From NCBI GenBank assembly GCA_030267565.1, contig BRXU01000021.1, forward strand, positions 1,396,501 to 1,460,500: DNA of 64,000 nucleotides. The letters run 5' to 3'. Origin of the DNA: Pleodorina starrii. Lineage: Eukaryota > Chlorophyta > Chlorophyceae > Chlamydomonadales > Volvocaceae. The translations under genes and the position numbers were made by a program. The notes below the pieces were generated by a model that ran no database searches, had not been told where the DNA came from, and was given only the letters and a program-made list of their open reading frames with translations. Shown one piece after another: positions 1-11,632 of the stretch (the first letter of the stretch is position 1; each line of letters starts with the position of its first letter).

Positions 1-442
1 GACCAGCGATGGATGAGGGGCCAAGGGTGGTGGAAGGGCACGCCAGGGCCAGGAAGCCGCGGAGATGTTGGGGGGCGAGTTATGGGTGGAGCCGAGACAC
101 GAGCCCAGGGGCCGGTACTCAGAGCAGGTGGTTGCGGCTGCTGCGCTTCGTGGTCGCGGCTGGCTGCTGCACCCCCTGCCGTCTGCTTCTTGCCAGCCAC
201 CCCTACTTTCCGAACGGACTGGCTGCAGCAACCCGTACCATTACCGCATCTCACGCCCAGAATTTCGACCACCCCTGCCCGCCCTGCTCCGACCTCCCGC
301 CGCGGCGCGGCGCGGCTCCCTGCCGCCCCCGACTGCAGCCCCTCACACACTGCCCCTGCACCCGCTCCCCGCCCCTTCCCCGCCTTGACCCTCTCCCTCT
401 CGCTCTCCCTCCGCGCCCCTCCCCCCACCCCCCGCCCCCAAG
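1..442 (+). other. Intron of the transporter gene
   Basis: No transporter-like reading frame is visible here. The segment becomes pyrimidine-rich and ends in an AG acceptor at 441-442 directly before the first recognisable exon. It most likely is the 3' part of an intron whose upstream exon lies off the window. Confidence 0.55.
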
Positions 443-3400
443 GCCATGGGCATTTCCGGCGCTCTGTACTGGATTGTGGGCGTGTTCGGCTACCTCACCT
501 TCCGCAACCGCACCGCCGGTGACCTGCTCCGAAACTTCGGAGCCGCCAACGTGGACGGACTGCGCGGCGCCTACGAGCGCGCCATCAAGCTGTGCTACGG
601 GCTGAGCATCCTGGGCTCTGTGCCGCTGGTCATATTGCCCTTCTACAACATCATGCTGCCGATCCTGGGGTTCAAGGCGCGCGGCGACGGAATGGGCTTG
701 GGCCCGGGCTCGGGCTCGGGAATGAAGCGGTAAGGGCGGGTGGGGTGGGTGGGTAGGTGTGGGGTGGGGTGGATGACTGGATGGTTGTATCGGTGGGTGG
801 GTGGGTGTGCGCATGGATGGATGGATGGGTGGTTGTCTTGGTGGAGGGGGATAGGTGAGTGAGTGACTGGGCGGGAAGATGGGGAAAAGGGTCGTGAAAC
901 GATCGAGACAGTTGGCCCCCGTCGTTGTCTCCGTTACACCGCTGCGGTTTCATCTTAGTTAACCCCCCTCAACTCCGCACCCCCGCACCCAACCACGCAC
1001 CCGCCAACGCAGCACCAACAGCGGCCCGCCGCTGGACGCTGAGGACGCCTCCTCCCTGGACACCGCCCGCCGGAGCGGCAGCGGCAGCCTCAGCGGCCCC
1101 TCCTTCACCACCACCTGCAGCACCGCCGCGGCCCTGGGCGGCAGCGGCAGCGGCCCGGCCAGCGGCGGTCGCAGCCGCTCCTCCGTCTCCTCACGCCTGG
1201 GCGGCGGCGGCGGCGGCGGCAGCAGCTGCGGGGGCCTGGGCCGGTCGGGCAGCCAGCAGGTGGACGTGGTGGATCTAAAGTTGCACGCGGACCGGGACCT
1301 TGCGGAGAGTGGCGAGGTGGGGGAGGAGCTGGGCTTCACGCAGCACGCGTTCGTGGTGTTGGTGGTGCTGGGCACCGCGCTCGCGACCGCCATCTGGGTG
1401 CCCAACATCGAGTTCATATTCGGTCTCACCGGCGCCACCGCGTCTGTACTGCTGTCGTACATTCTGCCCGCCATTACCTTTATCCGGCTCGTTGACTTGA
1501 ACCCGGAGCTGCTGGGGGGAGGCAACTTCAAGGTCATACCACAGGCGATACGGTGGGTTGAGTGGGCTTGTGGGTGGGTAAGGGGTGGGTAAGGGGTGGG
1601 TGGGTGCGACTGCCCCGAGGCGGCGGTGCGGCCAGGGTGTATGGTGCCGCCCCTATCGACCGTCGGCTCTTGGGGAGGCAGGACCCGCTGGTACCCATGC
1701 CCGCCTTCAGGCCCTACTTTGCGCGCCACGCTCTTTACTTCGCTTGCCTCCCTCCCCGGCGACGCGGCCGCGCGTTCGCTTTCTTTCTGCTAGAGATATC
1801 AGGTATCCCTCTGGTATCCCAGGCAACTGCGTTGCGTTCTCTCGTCCCGGGCCGTTTTCTATTACCTCCCCGCCTCCCCCTCCTTTTGTTTCCCGGTCCC
1901 GGCCACAGCTCGCAGTGGCTGTGGCGCAAGCGCAAGGCGATTGCGCTGCTGTGCTTCGGGGTGGTCAGCGGCATCACCTGCACGGACGCGGTGAGGGGGG
2001 AGGGGCGGAGGGGAGGGGCGCGTACCTGGCCTGGGGGATCAGGGCAAAGGGAGACGGGAGGCGTGGGTAAGGCTAGGAGGGTCAGCGGACCGCGCGCGAG
2101 CGCAGCGCCGGACCTAGGGCTGCCAAACGCCTGCTGTGGGCCGGGAGCCGCGGCCCATGCGGGTACCGCACCGTAGGTCCATCCGCGGTCCAGGGCCTGT
2201 GGTGGCAGCGGCCCGCATGGCCGCTGGGTGGTGCCTGGTGCGGTACCCGCATGGCTCGCGGCTCCCGGCCTGCAGCCCGCATGGCCCCCTGGGCCTGCAA
2301 ATGCAGGACAGCCCGCGAGGCGGCGTCCGCGTCACCACCTTTCCATGCCACTCGGCGCCGCTCGCCCCGGGGCAACGCACTTTGCTGCGGCTCGTTTCCC
2401 CCGCACCCTTTCCTCCACCACTAAAGTACCCTCCCTCCACCCCGCCTGCGCCTTACCGTCGCCGCCCGCCCGCGCCCTCCTCCCTCCCGCACCCCGCCTC
2501 CCCCCGCCCCCCACCCCCCCTAACCCCCCCCCCCAGTGACTCATTCCTATATAAAGGAGCATATCACTCCCTGACCCCCCCCGCTCCGGCCTATACGTGG
2601 ATACCCCCCCCCCCACACACACACACACAGATCCTGCGAAATTTTCTTTATACCCACCCCCCATACCCCACCCTGTCCCTCCCCCCCACACACACACACG
2701 CAGATCCTGGGCGCCGTTCAGCAGGAGGCGGCTGTTGTGTACCTGGCTCAGCAGCTGGTGGCGCACGAGGTGGTGGTGGCGGAGACGGCCAAGGTGCAGC
2801 AGAAGGCGCGCGCCGCCGTCACGGCCATGAGCGCGGTGGAGCTGGCGGCCAAGGAGCTGGGGCAGGCCAACGTGAACGCCAGCGACACGTTCACCAAGCT
2901 GCAGCAGGCGGCGGCGCAGCTGGACACGATCGCGGGCGGGGGCGGGGAAGGGGGCGGGGAAGGGAAGGGGAAAGGGGAAGGTGGTGGAGGGGGTGGAGGG
3001 GGTGGCGGCGGCAAGGGCAAGAAGTCGTCGTCGCAGGAGTGGAGCATAGGCACGATGGTCAAGGTGAGCGATGGGAGGTGGGGAGAGGGAGGGAAGCTGG
3101 GCGCTGCGTGTGCTGGCGGGATTCCTGATACCATGGTGGTGGTGGTGGTGGTGGTGCGCATGGTGGTGGTGGTGGTGGTGGTGGTGTGCATGGTGGTGGT
3201 GGTGGTGTGCATGGTGGTGGTGGTGGTGGGCATGGTGGTGGGCATGATGGTGGAGTTGAGGAGGTGGTGGTGGTGGTATAGTGGTGACTGCATATTACCC
3301 CGCTGCGCACCCGGCCCTTCTATAACTGGATAGCAGTCCCTCCCGCCGCCCTCCTCTCCCTCCCCCCGCCCTCGCCCATGCTGCGGTATCATCTACGGTA

Positions 3401-6400
3401 CACATTGCTGCCCGCTGCCCTGCCCGCCGCCGCTGTCACCCGCACCCGCGCCCCGGCTGCCGCTCTGCCTGACGTCGCCCGCCTCAGGAGCGCAAGCAGC
3501 ACGCCGCGGAGACCAAGGTGTTCAAGGCGGTGGAGGCGGTGCTCGCGGACGTCAAGGACGAGCTGGGGCGCACCGCGGCGGGGGTGGAGGGGGTCATCTC
3601 GCAGCTGGACGCGGCCATCGAGCAGCTCAGCGAAGGCGGGGAGGGGGCGGCGGGCGCGGAGGCTGCCGCCGCCGGGGGCGATAGGAAGGCTGCTACGGGC
3701 GCGGGATCAGGATCTGGGTCTGGATCCGGATCTGGATCTGGTGGATCTTCCATGCGCGACCGCGCCAGCGACCTGGCTCAGGAGCTGGGCAAGGCGCTGG
3801 GGGCGTTCAGCGACGTGGCTGGCAACGCGACGACGGCGGGTGGGTGAGGGGCTGGAACGTTGGCGGGCGGATGGGTGGCGGCAAGGAAGGACGAACCGCG
3901 GGTGGGTGGGTGGCGAGTGGCAACGTGACGACGGCGGGTGGGTGAGAGGTTGGGTCGGTGGGGGTTGGGTGGTTGGACGGATGGGTGGGATGGGTGGAAG
4001 GAGTGCGGGTGGCGGGCGAGTGGTTTGGGGGGGGCAAGGGAGTGCGGAGAGAGGGCGGGGGTGGGGGCTTGGGGTGCTGGACGCATGGCAGAGGGCACGG
4101 AACAAGCGACTGTGGGGGGGGAGGGCAGCAGGTGCTGCCCAAGCATTGCCGGGATTCGTCATCTGGCAACGCAGTGGCCCCATGACGTCATCTCACTGGG
4201 GGGGACCCTCCGCCCTTGGCTACATCACTGCTGTGTGATTACGGAAGCAGCGATATTGCGCATGTATGCGCCCTGACCCACCCCTCCTTCCCCCGCCTGC
4301 TCGGGCTCATTCCTCTTAACCCCCGTCCTGCTCTTATCCGGACTTCTGTCCTTAACCCTCCTGCCCCTGTCCCTGCTCCCGCCGCTGCCCCCCACCCCCA
4401 TCCCCCGACTGCCGCTTCCAGGCAAGTCCCTGACGCAGGTTCGATCCACGGCGGTGTCGACGCTGCTGGCTCTCAACCAGACCATTGCGGTGCTGGACCA
4501 CGTCGCGGCGGCGGTGGAGGCCGCCAAGAAGAGCAACAAACACGACGACGAAATCAAAAAGGCGGCGGCGGTGGTGAGCGGGGCACTGACAGAGTGGCGA
4601 GTGGAAGCAGCAGCGGAAGTGGTAGAAGCAGCAGCAGCAGCAACGGCAGCGGCGGGGAGTAAAAAGAAGATACCGCAGCGGAGGGACGGAGACGGCGGCG
4701 TTAGCGAACGGACCCGGGACCCAGCAAATTTTACCGAACGTACCTTACCAGCAGCGGCGGGGTCGGAGGCGGAAGCGGCTATGGCAGTCGGGGGCTGGGG
4801 CTCCGCGGCGGCGGGGGTTAACGGTTAGGCCCAGGGTCCAAGGGAAGGCATGTTCGATCTTCCGCCAGACGGGGTCTCGGGTTTGGCCCTGCAACCTTTT
4901 GCCCGCGCACGCATCGTCTGTCTCTTGTAAAGACTCTTTGCTCGCTGGGCCGCACGAATGGCGTTTTCGCCGCCGAGCACCGCTGCCGTCGCGGAGACCC
5001 TCCCCTCCCCCTCCCCCTGCTGTGGTTTGCTTTTCCTTGCCGCCCCTTTTCTGCCATTTCAGGCCATGCGCCTGGCCCTGAACGCCACCGCCACCAGTGC
5101 TCTGGCCATGCAGCTGACGGGGGAGGCGCTGCAGCGGTCCGCGGCGGAGGAGGCTTCGGAGCTTCTGGGCATGCTGGTGCAGGTACGGGGGGGCTGGGGG
5201 ATGGGCGGGGCGGTGGCGGTGGCGGGGGGCAGGAGATGGGGTAAAAAAGAAGATACCGCAGCGGAGACGGAGACGGCGTTAGCGAACGGACCCAGAACCC
5301 AGCGGGGGTGGGTGGGGGGTGGGCCAGGCGGTGCGATTGAGCAAAGCCCCGTTACCGTGAGTTCCAGACGGAAGCCCCCACGTTTCACTGAGGCCGTGAA
5401 AGGTGAAATCCTTTCTGGGGGTGGGGGCCAAACGTGCTGCAGGTGTCGCGCGACCTGGAGAAGACGTCCGCCCGGGCCAAGGTCGCCAAGGCGAAGCGGC
5501 TGGATGGAGGGACCAACAACGCCACTGCCGCAGCCGACACCGCCGACACTGCGTCGGCGCTCGGCGCCGTCTCCACCGGGGCGGGATTCGGAGCTGAGGA
5601 AGAGAGCGCCGCCGCTGGCGTCGCTGGCGGGAGCGGCAGCGGCAGCAACGGCGGCGGCTCGGGCTCGGGCTCGGGCTCAAAGTCCTCCGGCACCGCCGCC
5701 GCGGTTTCGTCGGCGTCGGGCGGGTCATCATCCACAGCGGGTGTCGGCGGCGGCGGCGGCGCCGCCGCCGCCGCCAGCAAGACCGAGACCGCTTCCAAAG
5801 GCGCATCAGCGTCAGGCAGTAGCGGCGGATCCAAGTCTGGATCCAAAGCCGGATCGAAAAGCGGCAGCGGCGGCAGCGGCAGCAGTGGTACGGCATCGGG
5901 AGAGGACGAGGGTGCGCTGGTGGACCTGCCCGTCAACGGCACCGCTGGCGGTGGGGGCGGCGGCGGCGGCAAGACCGGCGCGGCGGAGGCCGCCGTCAAG
6001 TCGCCCGGCGCCAACAGGGCCGATCGGGCGGCGGAGGCAGCAGGCCAACTGGAACAGGTCATCAAGGACCTCAACAGCCAAATCGCCGCCGCCAATACCG
6101 CTGCCGCCACCAGCGCCGATGCCGTCAGCGCCGCTGCCGCGGCGGCCGCGGCGGCGGCCGTCGCCGCCTCCGCGGCGGCGGCGACCACTGGCGCCACCGC
6201 CGCCGCCTCCGGCGGCGGCGGCGTCAAGGGTGCCGCGCTGCACGGCTCCGACTCGGGGACGAAGAGCGGCGGCGGCAAAAGCGCGGCAGCGGCGGGAAAG
6301 GGCGGCGGCGCGGCGGGGAAGAGCGGCGGCAGCTCGACGTCGGGGTCGGTCGATGCGGGCGCGTTGGTGGACCTCGCCGGCACCAAGGGCGCCGAGACGG

Positions 6401-8120
6401 CGGCGGCAGCCGCCGCTGCCGCCACCGCCGCCGCCAAGCCGGCGGCGAACACCACCGGGCTGGGCGGCGGCCTGAACGTGTCGGGCATTGCGGCGGTGCT
6501 CCAGGACGCGGTGGCGGTCACGCGGGTGAAGCAGGAGGAGGCCCTTCAGGAGATCCAGCACAGCCTCACCAGCACGGACGCCAAGGTGGCGGAGCGGGTG
6601 GTGGGCATCCTGAAGGACCTCTCCGAGACGCAGCAGACGGCGGGCGAGGCGGCCGTCGCCGCCGCCGCCGCCGCGGCCTCCACCGGCAGGAAAGGTACGC
6701 GCTGCTGCTGCTGCTGTGGGCGGCGCTGCGGCCGCCTCCCACCCCGCGCCCGGCCCTCGGGCGTGCGGCAACCAGGTCCAATAATTCCACTGCAATGTCG
6801 TTGCCCGCTGTCATTGCTCCGACGCTCCGCTGGTCCCCGTCACGACCGGGTTCTCCCGCACCACTCCGGCGCTTGCCCCCGCTGGTCCGCCGACAAAGCA
6901 TGCGTGTGTCTGTCTGTCTGACCCCGAGAGACGCCCTTTGCCGTTTCACCCCGAACGCAACACCCCTTGCGCCTGCCCAGGCGGGAAAGCCTCCACCACC
7001 GCGGCCCGCTCCGCTGCGACGGCCGTGAAGCCGGTGCTGACGGCCGCCGGCGGCGAGGCGGCGGCGGCGGCGGTGGTCGCCGCCGCCGCTGCCGAGGGCG
7101 CTGAGGTGGGCGGCGACGGCGCTGGCGCTGGCGTGGAGAAGGCGCTTTTGGGGCTGGTGCACAAGATCGCGGACGTGGCCGCCGCCGGCGCCGGCGGCGC
7201 CGGAGGCGATGGGAAGGGCGACGACGACGGCGGCGGCAAGGATCCGCGGAAGGTGGAGGGGCCGGTGGTCAAGGTGGATGCGGAGGGTCACCTAATCCAG
7301 GTGGGTGGGTGGGTGGGTGGAATGCTGCCACAGTGGTTGGCTCCCTGCACACGCGGCTGCGGAGTGCGGACCGAACGAAGCGCCCAGGGTGGTGGAGGTG
7401 GTGGTGGTGGTGACTGGTGGTGGACGAGTCGCCCGGCGATTTGCGAGTCCGGTTGGATCGGCGTCGTCGTAGCTCGGCTCGGCTCGGCCGAGCCGAGCCG
7501 AGCCGAGCTACGACGCCGATCCAACCGGACTCGCAAATCGCGGCGGCGAGGCGGGCGAATCCGTTCCGGACGCCGCCCTGGAAGGGGTGGTGCACAGCGT
7601 GCCGCCATGTAACCATGTACCAAGCCTAATTAGGCAACACGCACGGGCGTGTGTTTGTGTTTGTTTGCGTGCCGAATGCTCCATGTGCCTGACATCTGTG
7701 AGGGTTGTAACTCGCTCCACAACGCTGTGGCGAGCTGTCTGTTTCGGCGCGGAGAGAATAATGGGCATTTGGCTCATCTCGGCGCGGCCGCCGTCCATTT
7801 CCCCACCGCAGGAGGATGGCGACGGCGACGGCGTGGTGGGCCCCACCGTCACGGACGCGGACTTGAAGGCCTCCGCCTCCTCCGCCTCCTCCGCCTCCGC
7901 CGCCTCCGCCTCGTCTTCTTCCTCCTCCACGGGCACCGCCTCCTCGCCCTCTGGCGAATCCCGGGAATTGAAGGCGGGCAAGGCGAAGGCTGGCGGGGGC
8001 GAGGGGTCCGAGGTCGACGACGGCGAGGACGCTGACGGGGGCAGCAGCAGCAGCAGCAGCAACGTTAAGCTGCGGAAGCTCGGGTTGGGCCTGGGGGTCG
8101 GCATGGGGCGAGCTGGGTAG
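443..8120 (+). CDS. AAAP/SLC38-like amino-acid transporter, 3' part, with long C-terminal extension
   Basis: The start lies outside the window. Exons: 443-729, 1013-1552, 1909-1990, 2704-3063, 3488-3839, 4422-4573, 5063-5182, 5443-6694, 6981-7300, 7812-8120 (TAG). All join in phase and give 1257 visible residues. Residues 1-303 carry the last transmembrane helices of an amino acid/auxin permease: a GYLTF segment, LSILGSVPLVILPFYNI, then the hallmark IWVPNIEFIFGLTGATAS and YILPAITFIRL, and a final helix. A Gly/Ser-rich insert of about 90 residues splits two helices. The family couples neutral amino-acid transport to H+ or Na+ across plasma or vacuolar membranes. After the last helix come about 950 residues of Ala/Gly/Ser-rich sequence with amphipathic helical blocks (for example residues 304-375 and the KQEEALQEIQ region), probably cytosolic. 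That extension has no recognised domain. Substrate is unknown. Confidence 0.9.
2536..2603 (+). repeat. Dispersed intronic repeat, copy 1 (modules A and B)
   Basis: Lies in transporter intron 1991-2703. Module A carries TATATAAAGGAGCATATCAC, also seen at 48617-48660. Module B is CCGGCCTATACGTGGATA at 2586-2603, about 100 nt before the acceptor and followed by a C run. Module B recurs in introns of four other genes in this window, always in the sense direction of the host gene. Confidence 0.8.
3129..3290 (+). repeat. GGT trinucleotide-rich tandem tract in intron
   Basis: An imperfect (GTG)n array broken by CATG-containing variants, inside transporter intron 3064-3487. It creates spurious poly-Val and poly-His frames on the two strands. 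Confidence 0.85.
4655..4735 (+). repeat. Dispersed repeat C, copy 1
   Basis: Reads GTAAAAAGAAGATACCGC, then GCGGAG, then a GACGGAGACGGCG block and AGCGAACGGACCC, in transporter intron 4574-5062. A closely matching copy sits in the next intron at 5239-5302. Confidence 0.8.
5239..5302 (+). repeat. Dispersed repeat C, copy 2
   Basis: Same order of blocks as at 4655-4735, with a slightly shorter GACGGAGACGGCGTTAGCG segment, in transporter intron 5183-5442. Two adjacent introns of one gene therefore carry the same element in the same orientation. Confidence 0.8.
7437..7540. repeat. 104-bp near-perfect inverted repeat (foldback) in intron
   Basis: Arms of about 50 nt begin CGATTTGCGAGTCCGGTTGG and end with its reverse complement. 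The centre is a GGCTC/GAGCC slippery block. The only differences are a 3-nt indel and one extra 5-nt unit. It sits in transporter intron 7301-7811, so the pre-mRNA could fold into a stem of almost 50 bp. Confidence 0.9.
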
Positions 8121-11100
8121 GCGCGCCAGCGGCGGAGCGCTGAGAGCGGCGGCCGGTGGCGGCGGCGGCGCTAGCGGCGGAAGGGGAGCCTGGGGGTGTG
8201 TGGAGTGTCGCGGCTTGGCGACGGGAGGTGAGGGGAATGGCCCCTCGGGAGTGTGGGGGCCGAGGGGCGGCACTCGGCAAGCGGTACCGGCGCTGGTGCG
8301 CAATACGGTGCCTATAGCGAGAGAGAGAGCCGCTACACGGGCGGAGGAGATAAAGGAAGAGGAGAGGGGAGGAAAGGGGAGGGGACCTCCCGCCGGTTTA
8401 ATGTGCGAGCAGGAGCCGAGCACAAGCATAAGCACAGGTACAGGCACAAGCACAAGCACAGGCCGAGCACAGGCACAGGCACAAGCATGGGGTGCTGCTG
8501 CGCGTAGGGCGAAAGCATAGGGCTTAGGGCGTGGGGTCTTGCCAGCCGCCGCCGCCGCTGCTGCTGCTCCTGCTACTGCTGCTCTACTGCGGTTGCCGGC
8601 AGTAAGCGGGCTGTGTTGGTGTTGGGCAGCTGCTCTCGACGGATGGCTGGGGTGGAGGGTCGTTTGACGTTACCCGCAAGAGGCGAGGACGAGGGGAGCT
8701 GGGCGTGTGGGTGTGCGGATGTACGGGGGGAGGGAGGGGAGGCATTGGTGCATACGGCTGTGGGGGCCGGCGGCGGGGACAGCCGAGAGTTACCTCGCCG
8801 CGTTTGTTGTCGCATCCCCTTCTTCCTGTTTGAGGTTACCTCGCCAGCTCCTGCGGTCGCGCTGACCGCGGTTGCGCTGACCGCGGTCGCGTTGGCGGAG
8901 ACGCACGGCACAAGGCGGCTGGGCTGGTGACTGCCTATAGGGCTGCCGCGGGCAGTGCCTGGCAGGAGGTTGGGAGCGGGGGAAGGGTGCCCAGGTTCGA
9001 CGTCTCGGCGCACGCGCGCAGCTCCCCTCCCTCATACCACCCAAGACCCAACGCACCAAGCCAGCGGCCAGCTGGCGGCAGCTTGCACGCTCCCGAGCCC
9101 ACACACATTGCATAGTTGCCGCATGCGCCGTGAGGATGCACTTAATGGGTCAAGAGCCGTTTGCATGTGTGCCTTGCATGGGAGGGAAATATTCGTGACG
9201 TGCCGCTGATTTTTGTGCACGAGTGTGCTTGTGGCACCCTGTGTTTGTTGTCGATCTGCTCAAGGGATAATGCGTAAGGGGCGTAACGGCGCAAGCGTGT
9301 GGCTGCCTCGGTACGATTCGCGCCGGTGGTGTGCGATGGCGCCTTCGTTTTACATATTCTGCCGCCGCGCCCGGCGTAATCTGGCTGAGATGAAGGGAGA
9401 GAATATACAATACGGTTAAGAACGGGTGTTTGCATCGGCCTTGCGTGTGCGTGAGAGCTGCACCGCCGGCGGCACTCGCGCCGCGCTCAGCAATGGGGCG
9501 ACAGAGCCCTGGTCAACGGTCAACGCGTCTTCCCGCTGTGGGCCGGGGGGCGGGGAGGTGGATCCGGAGGGTTGAAATACGGAGAGGAGGCAGCGGGCGC
9601 GAGAGGGAGCCACTTGACGCCGATATCTCCGCTGTTTTTGTTTGATGTTGTTAAATTGGGTGTCCAGTGCCTGGTCGCTGGATTTGTGGTATCACACCGG
9701 AGGTGATCACGCCGTGACGCGTCCCGGACCGACCCGTGGGTCATCATTTACCTACCTGCAGTACGACCACCGTATCTTGACGCGACTGGTGACGCAATTC
9801 ATCAAGTATGGGTATGGTATCGTTATTGTTGTATTTATTGTGACCTTCCGTAACCGGCGCCCTTTCGTACCGATTCGGAAGGAGAGGAAGGGCTGGTATG
9901 GGGGCCAGATGGCGGCCACCGGCTTTCGTTTGGACTTACGGGCAAAGGGAGGGGGGACTGGGCTTGGCGGCTTGGTCGACCTGCTGACGAATATGCCGTG
10001 CCCGCCCCTTGTGTGAGGCTTCCGCGCGCGCACTCATACCGGTGCCACGGCGGGCTTCATCGCATGTGATGATGCTGGACATGGGCCATCGCGGTGCTAA
10101 GCGGCGGCCTCCTCCGTGGGACCGTGGCACCGCCGAACACGACTTCCTGTCGCTGCACCGCCGAACACGGCCGCTGTCTCTCCACGCTCTGCCCTTGCCG
10201 TGTTTGCGCGGCAGGGCAGCGAAGCGGAGACCTGGCCCAAAACGTCCAGGGGTTGTCGTGTGTCGGTGTGTGGGAGGGAGGGGGCTTGAGTTTCATACAC
10301 ATACAAAAAAAGAGACAGTCTTGAGCCCTTTTCGCCATTGGCACGGTGCGCCTCCGCTCTGCATGGGACGGTGGCCTGCCATGGAGAGGTCGTTTTTAAG
10401 GTTTTTTCTTAGGGATTTTTTCTGGGGTTTTTTCTGGGGTTTTCCCGCCCAGGGCCGACGTTTTCAGCGTCGTCTGGGTGCGGCCTGGTTCGCACGCGCT
10501 CGGGGGCGTGCGCTGCACCTGTGCGACGCAGCGAGAATGGCGGGGGGGGGGGCGGGCGGGCGCGTTTCGCGGCGCAACGCGACGGCAGCGTCCTGGGCCG
10601 GTCGTCTTGGGGCGAGAGGGCGCACGGATGGATGGTGTGGGCCCCCTCTGGAGAACAGCGAGGGGAGAGGTGTACAGGAGCTGTCGGGCCCCGCGCAGAC
10701 GCACAGATACACACACACCACTCTGCGTCGCATTCCGGTACGTGCTCTTCCCCTCGGTCCTCCTCAACCAGAACCCCCACATACGGTAACAGCTCGCCGC
10801 GACCGGCCGCCGGCGCCAGGCGGCGGCACCTTGCATCAGAAGGTCTCGAGAGGCAACCCCCCGCCCCGCCCCGCATCAACCCCGGAGAAAGCGAGCAAGC
10901 AAGAGAGCGAGCAAGCAAGCAAGCGGCGGCTGCCTCGGGTGTTAGCATGGCGACACATGAAGACACAAGTCGGGAGCCGGGCGCGCTCCGTCCTACAGGG
11001 CGCCATCGTCCTAACGTGCGCGACAGTCCGCACCTTAAGAAACAGGTTTCGTAACGGGCATTGGGCCGGACGCAATCCCCTGCCGGTATCGAGCTACAGG

Positions 11101-11632
11101 TACACGCGCTGTGCGCGCATGCGAACAACACGTCGTACCGTACCGTGTCGTATAGCAACGTATACCATACACCGTACACACAAAAGTGTCACCTGGCCCC
11201 GGCAAGCCGCGGCAGCTCGCAGTTTGGTGTTTGTCCGAAGTGGAATGTTAGTAAATGACACACACACACACATACAGACACAAGTACACACACCAATACA
11301 CACACACGCACATACACACGCATTCACGTACACAGGCTCCCGGACGTGCTGTGGGATCGCGTGGGAGGCTATCCAGCGGACTTCTCAACCACTCGGGCTG
11401 AAGCCGCCGCCCTTGCCACAACCGCCGCCGCCGCCGCCGGAACCGTGGCTCTGACAGAGAACCAACCCCCAACCCCCATCTCCCCCCCGTGTCCCCACCA
11501 AGCCCACCCAACCGCATGCCGCCAAGGCGTTTGTTTGGGGGGCGCGCTTCCCCCGGGGGAACCGCAGGCGCCCCCCCTCCTCCCCGACGAATACCTCAGT
11601 CCGTACAACCACAGCCCCAGTGCCGTACCCTG
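8121..11632. other. Convergent intergenic region between the transporter and ACT-repeat genes
   Basis: 3.5 kb between two stop codons that face each other. No protein frame with family similarity or convincing splice pattern was found. It should contain both 3' UTRs. A TGTAA signal for either gene was not found close by. Contents include an AAGCAC/AGGCAC hexamer array (about 8420-8490), one GACCCGTGGGTC palindrome (9731-9742) and a CA-rich tract (about 11257-11335). Confidence 0.5.
8420..8490 (+). repeat. AAGCAC/AGGCAC hexanucleotide array
   Basis: A degenerate tandem array of hexamers, mostly AAGCAC and AGGCAC, about 300 nt past the transporter stop codon and therefore probably in its 3' UTR. 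Confidence 0.75.

Noticed and set aside
3838..4276. Trp/Gly-rich plus-strand and Pro/His-rich minus-strand frames
   Set aside because: Translation of GGGTGG repeats in an intron; the in-phase neighbours are 3488-3839 and 4422-4573.
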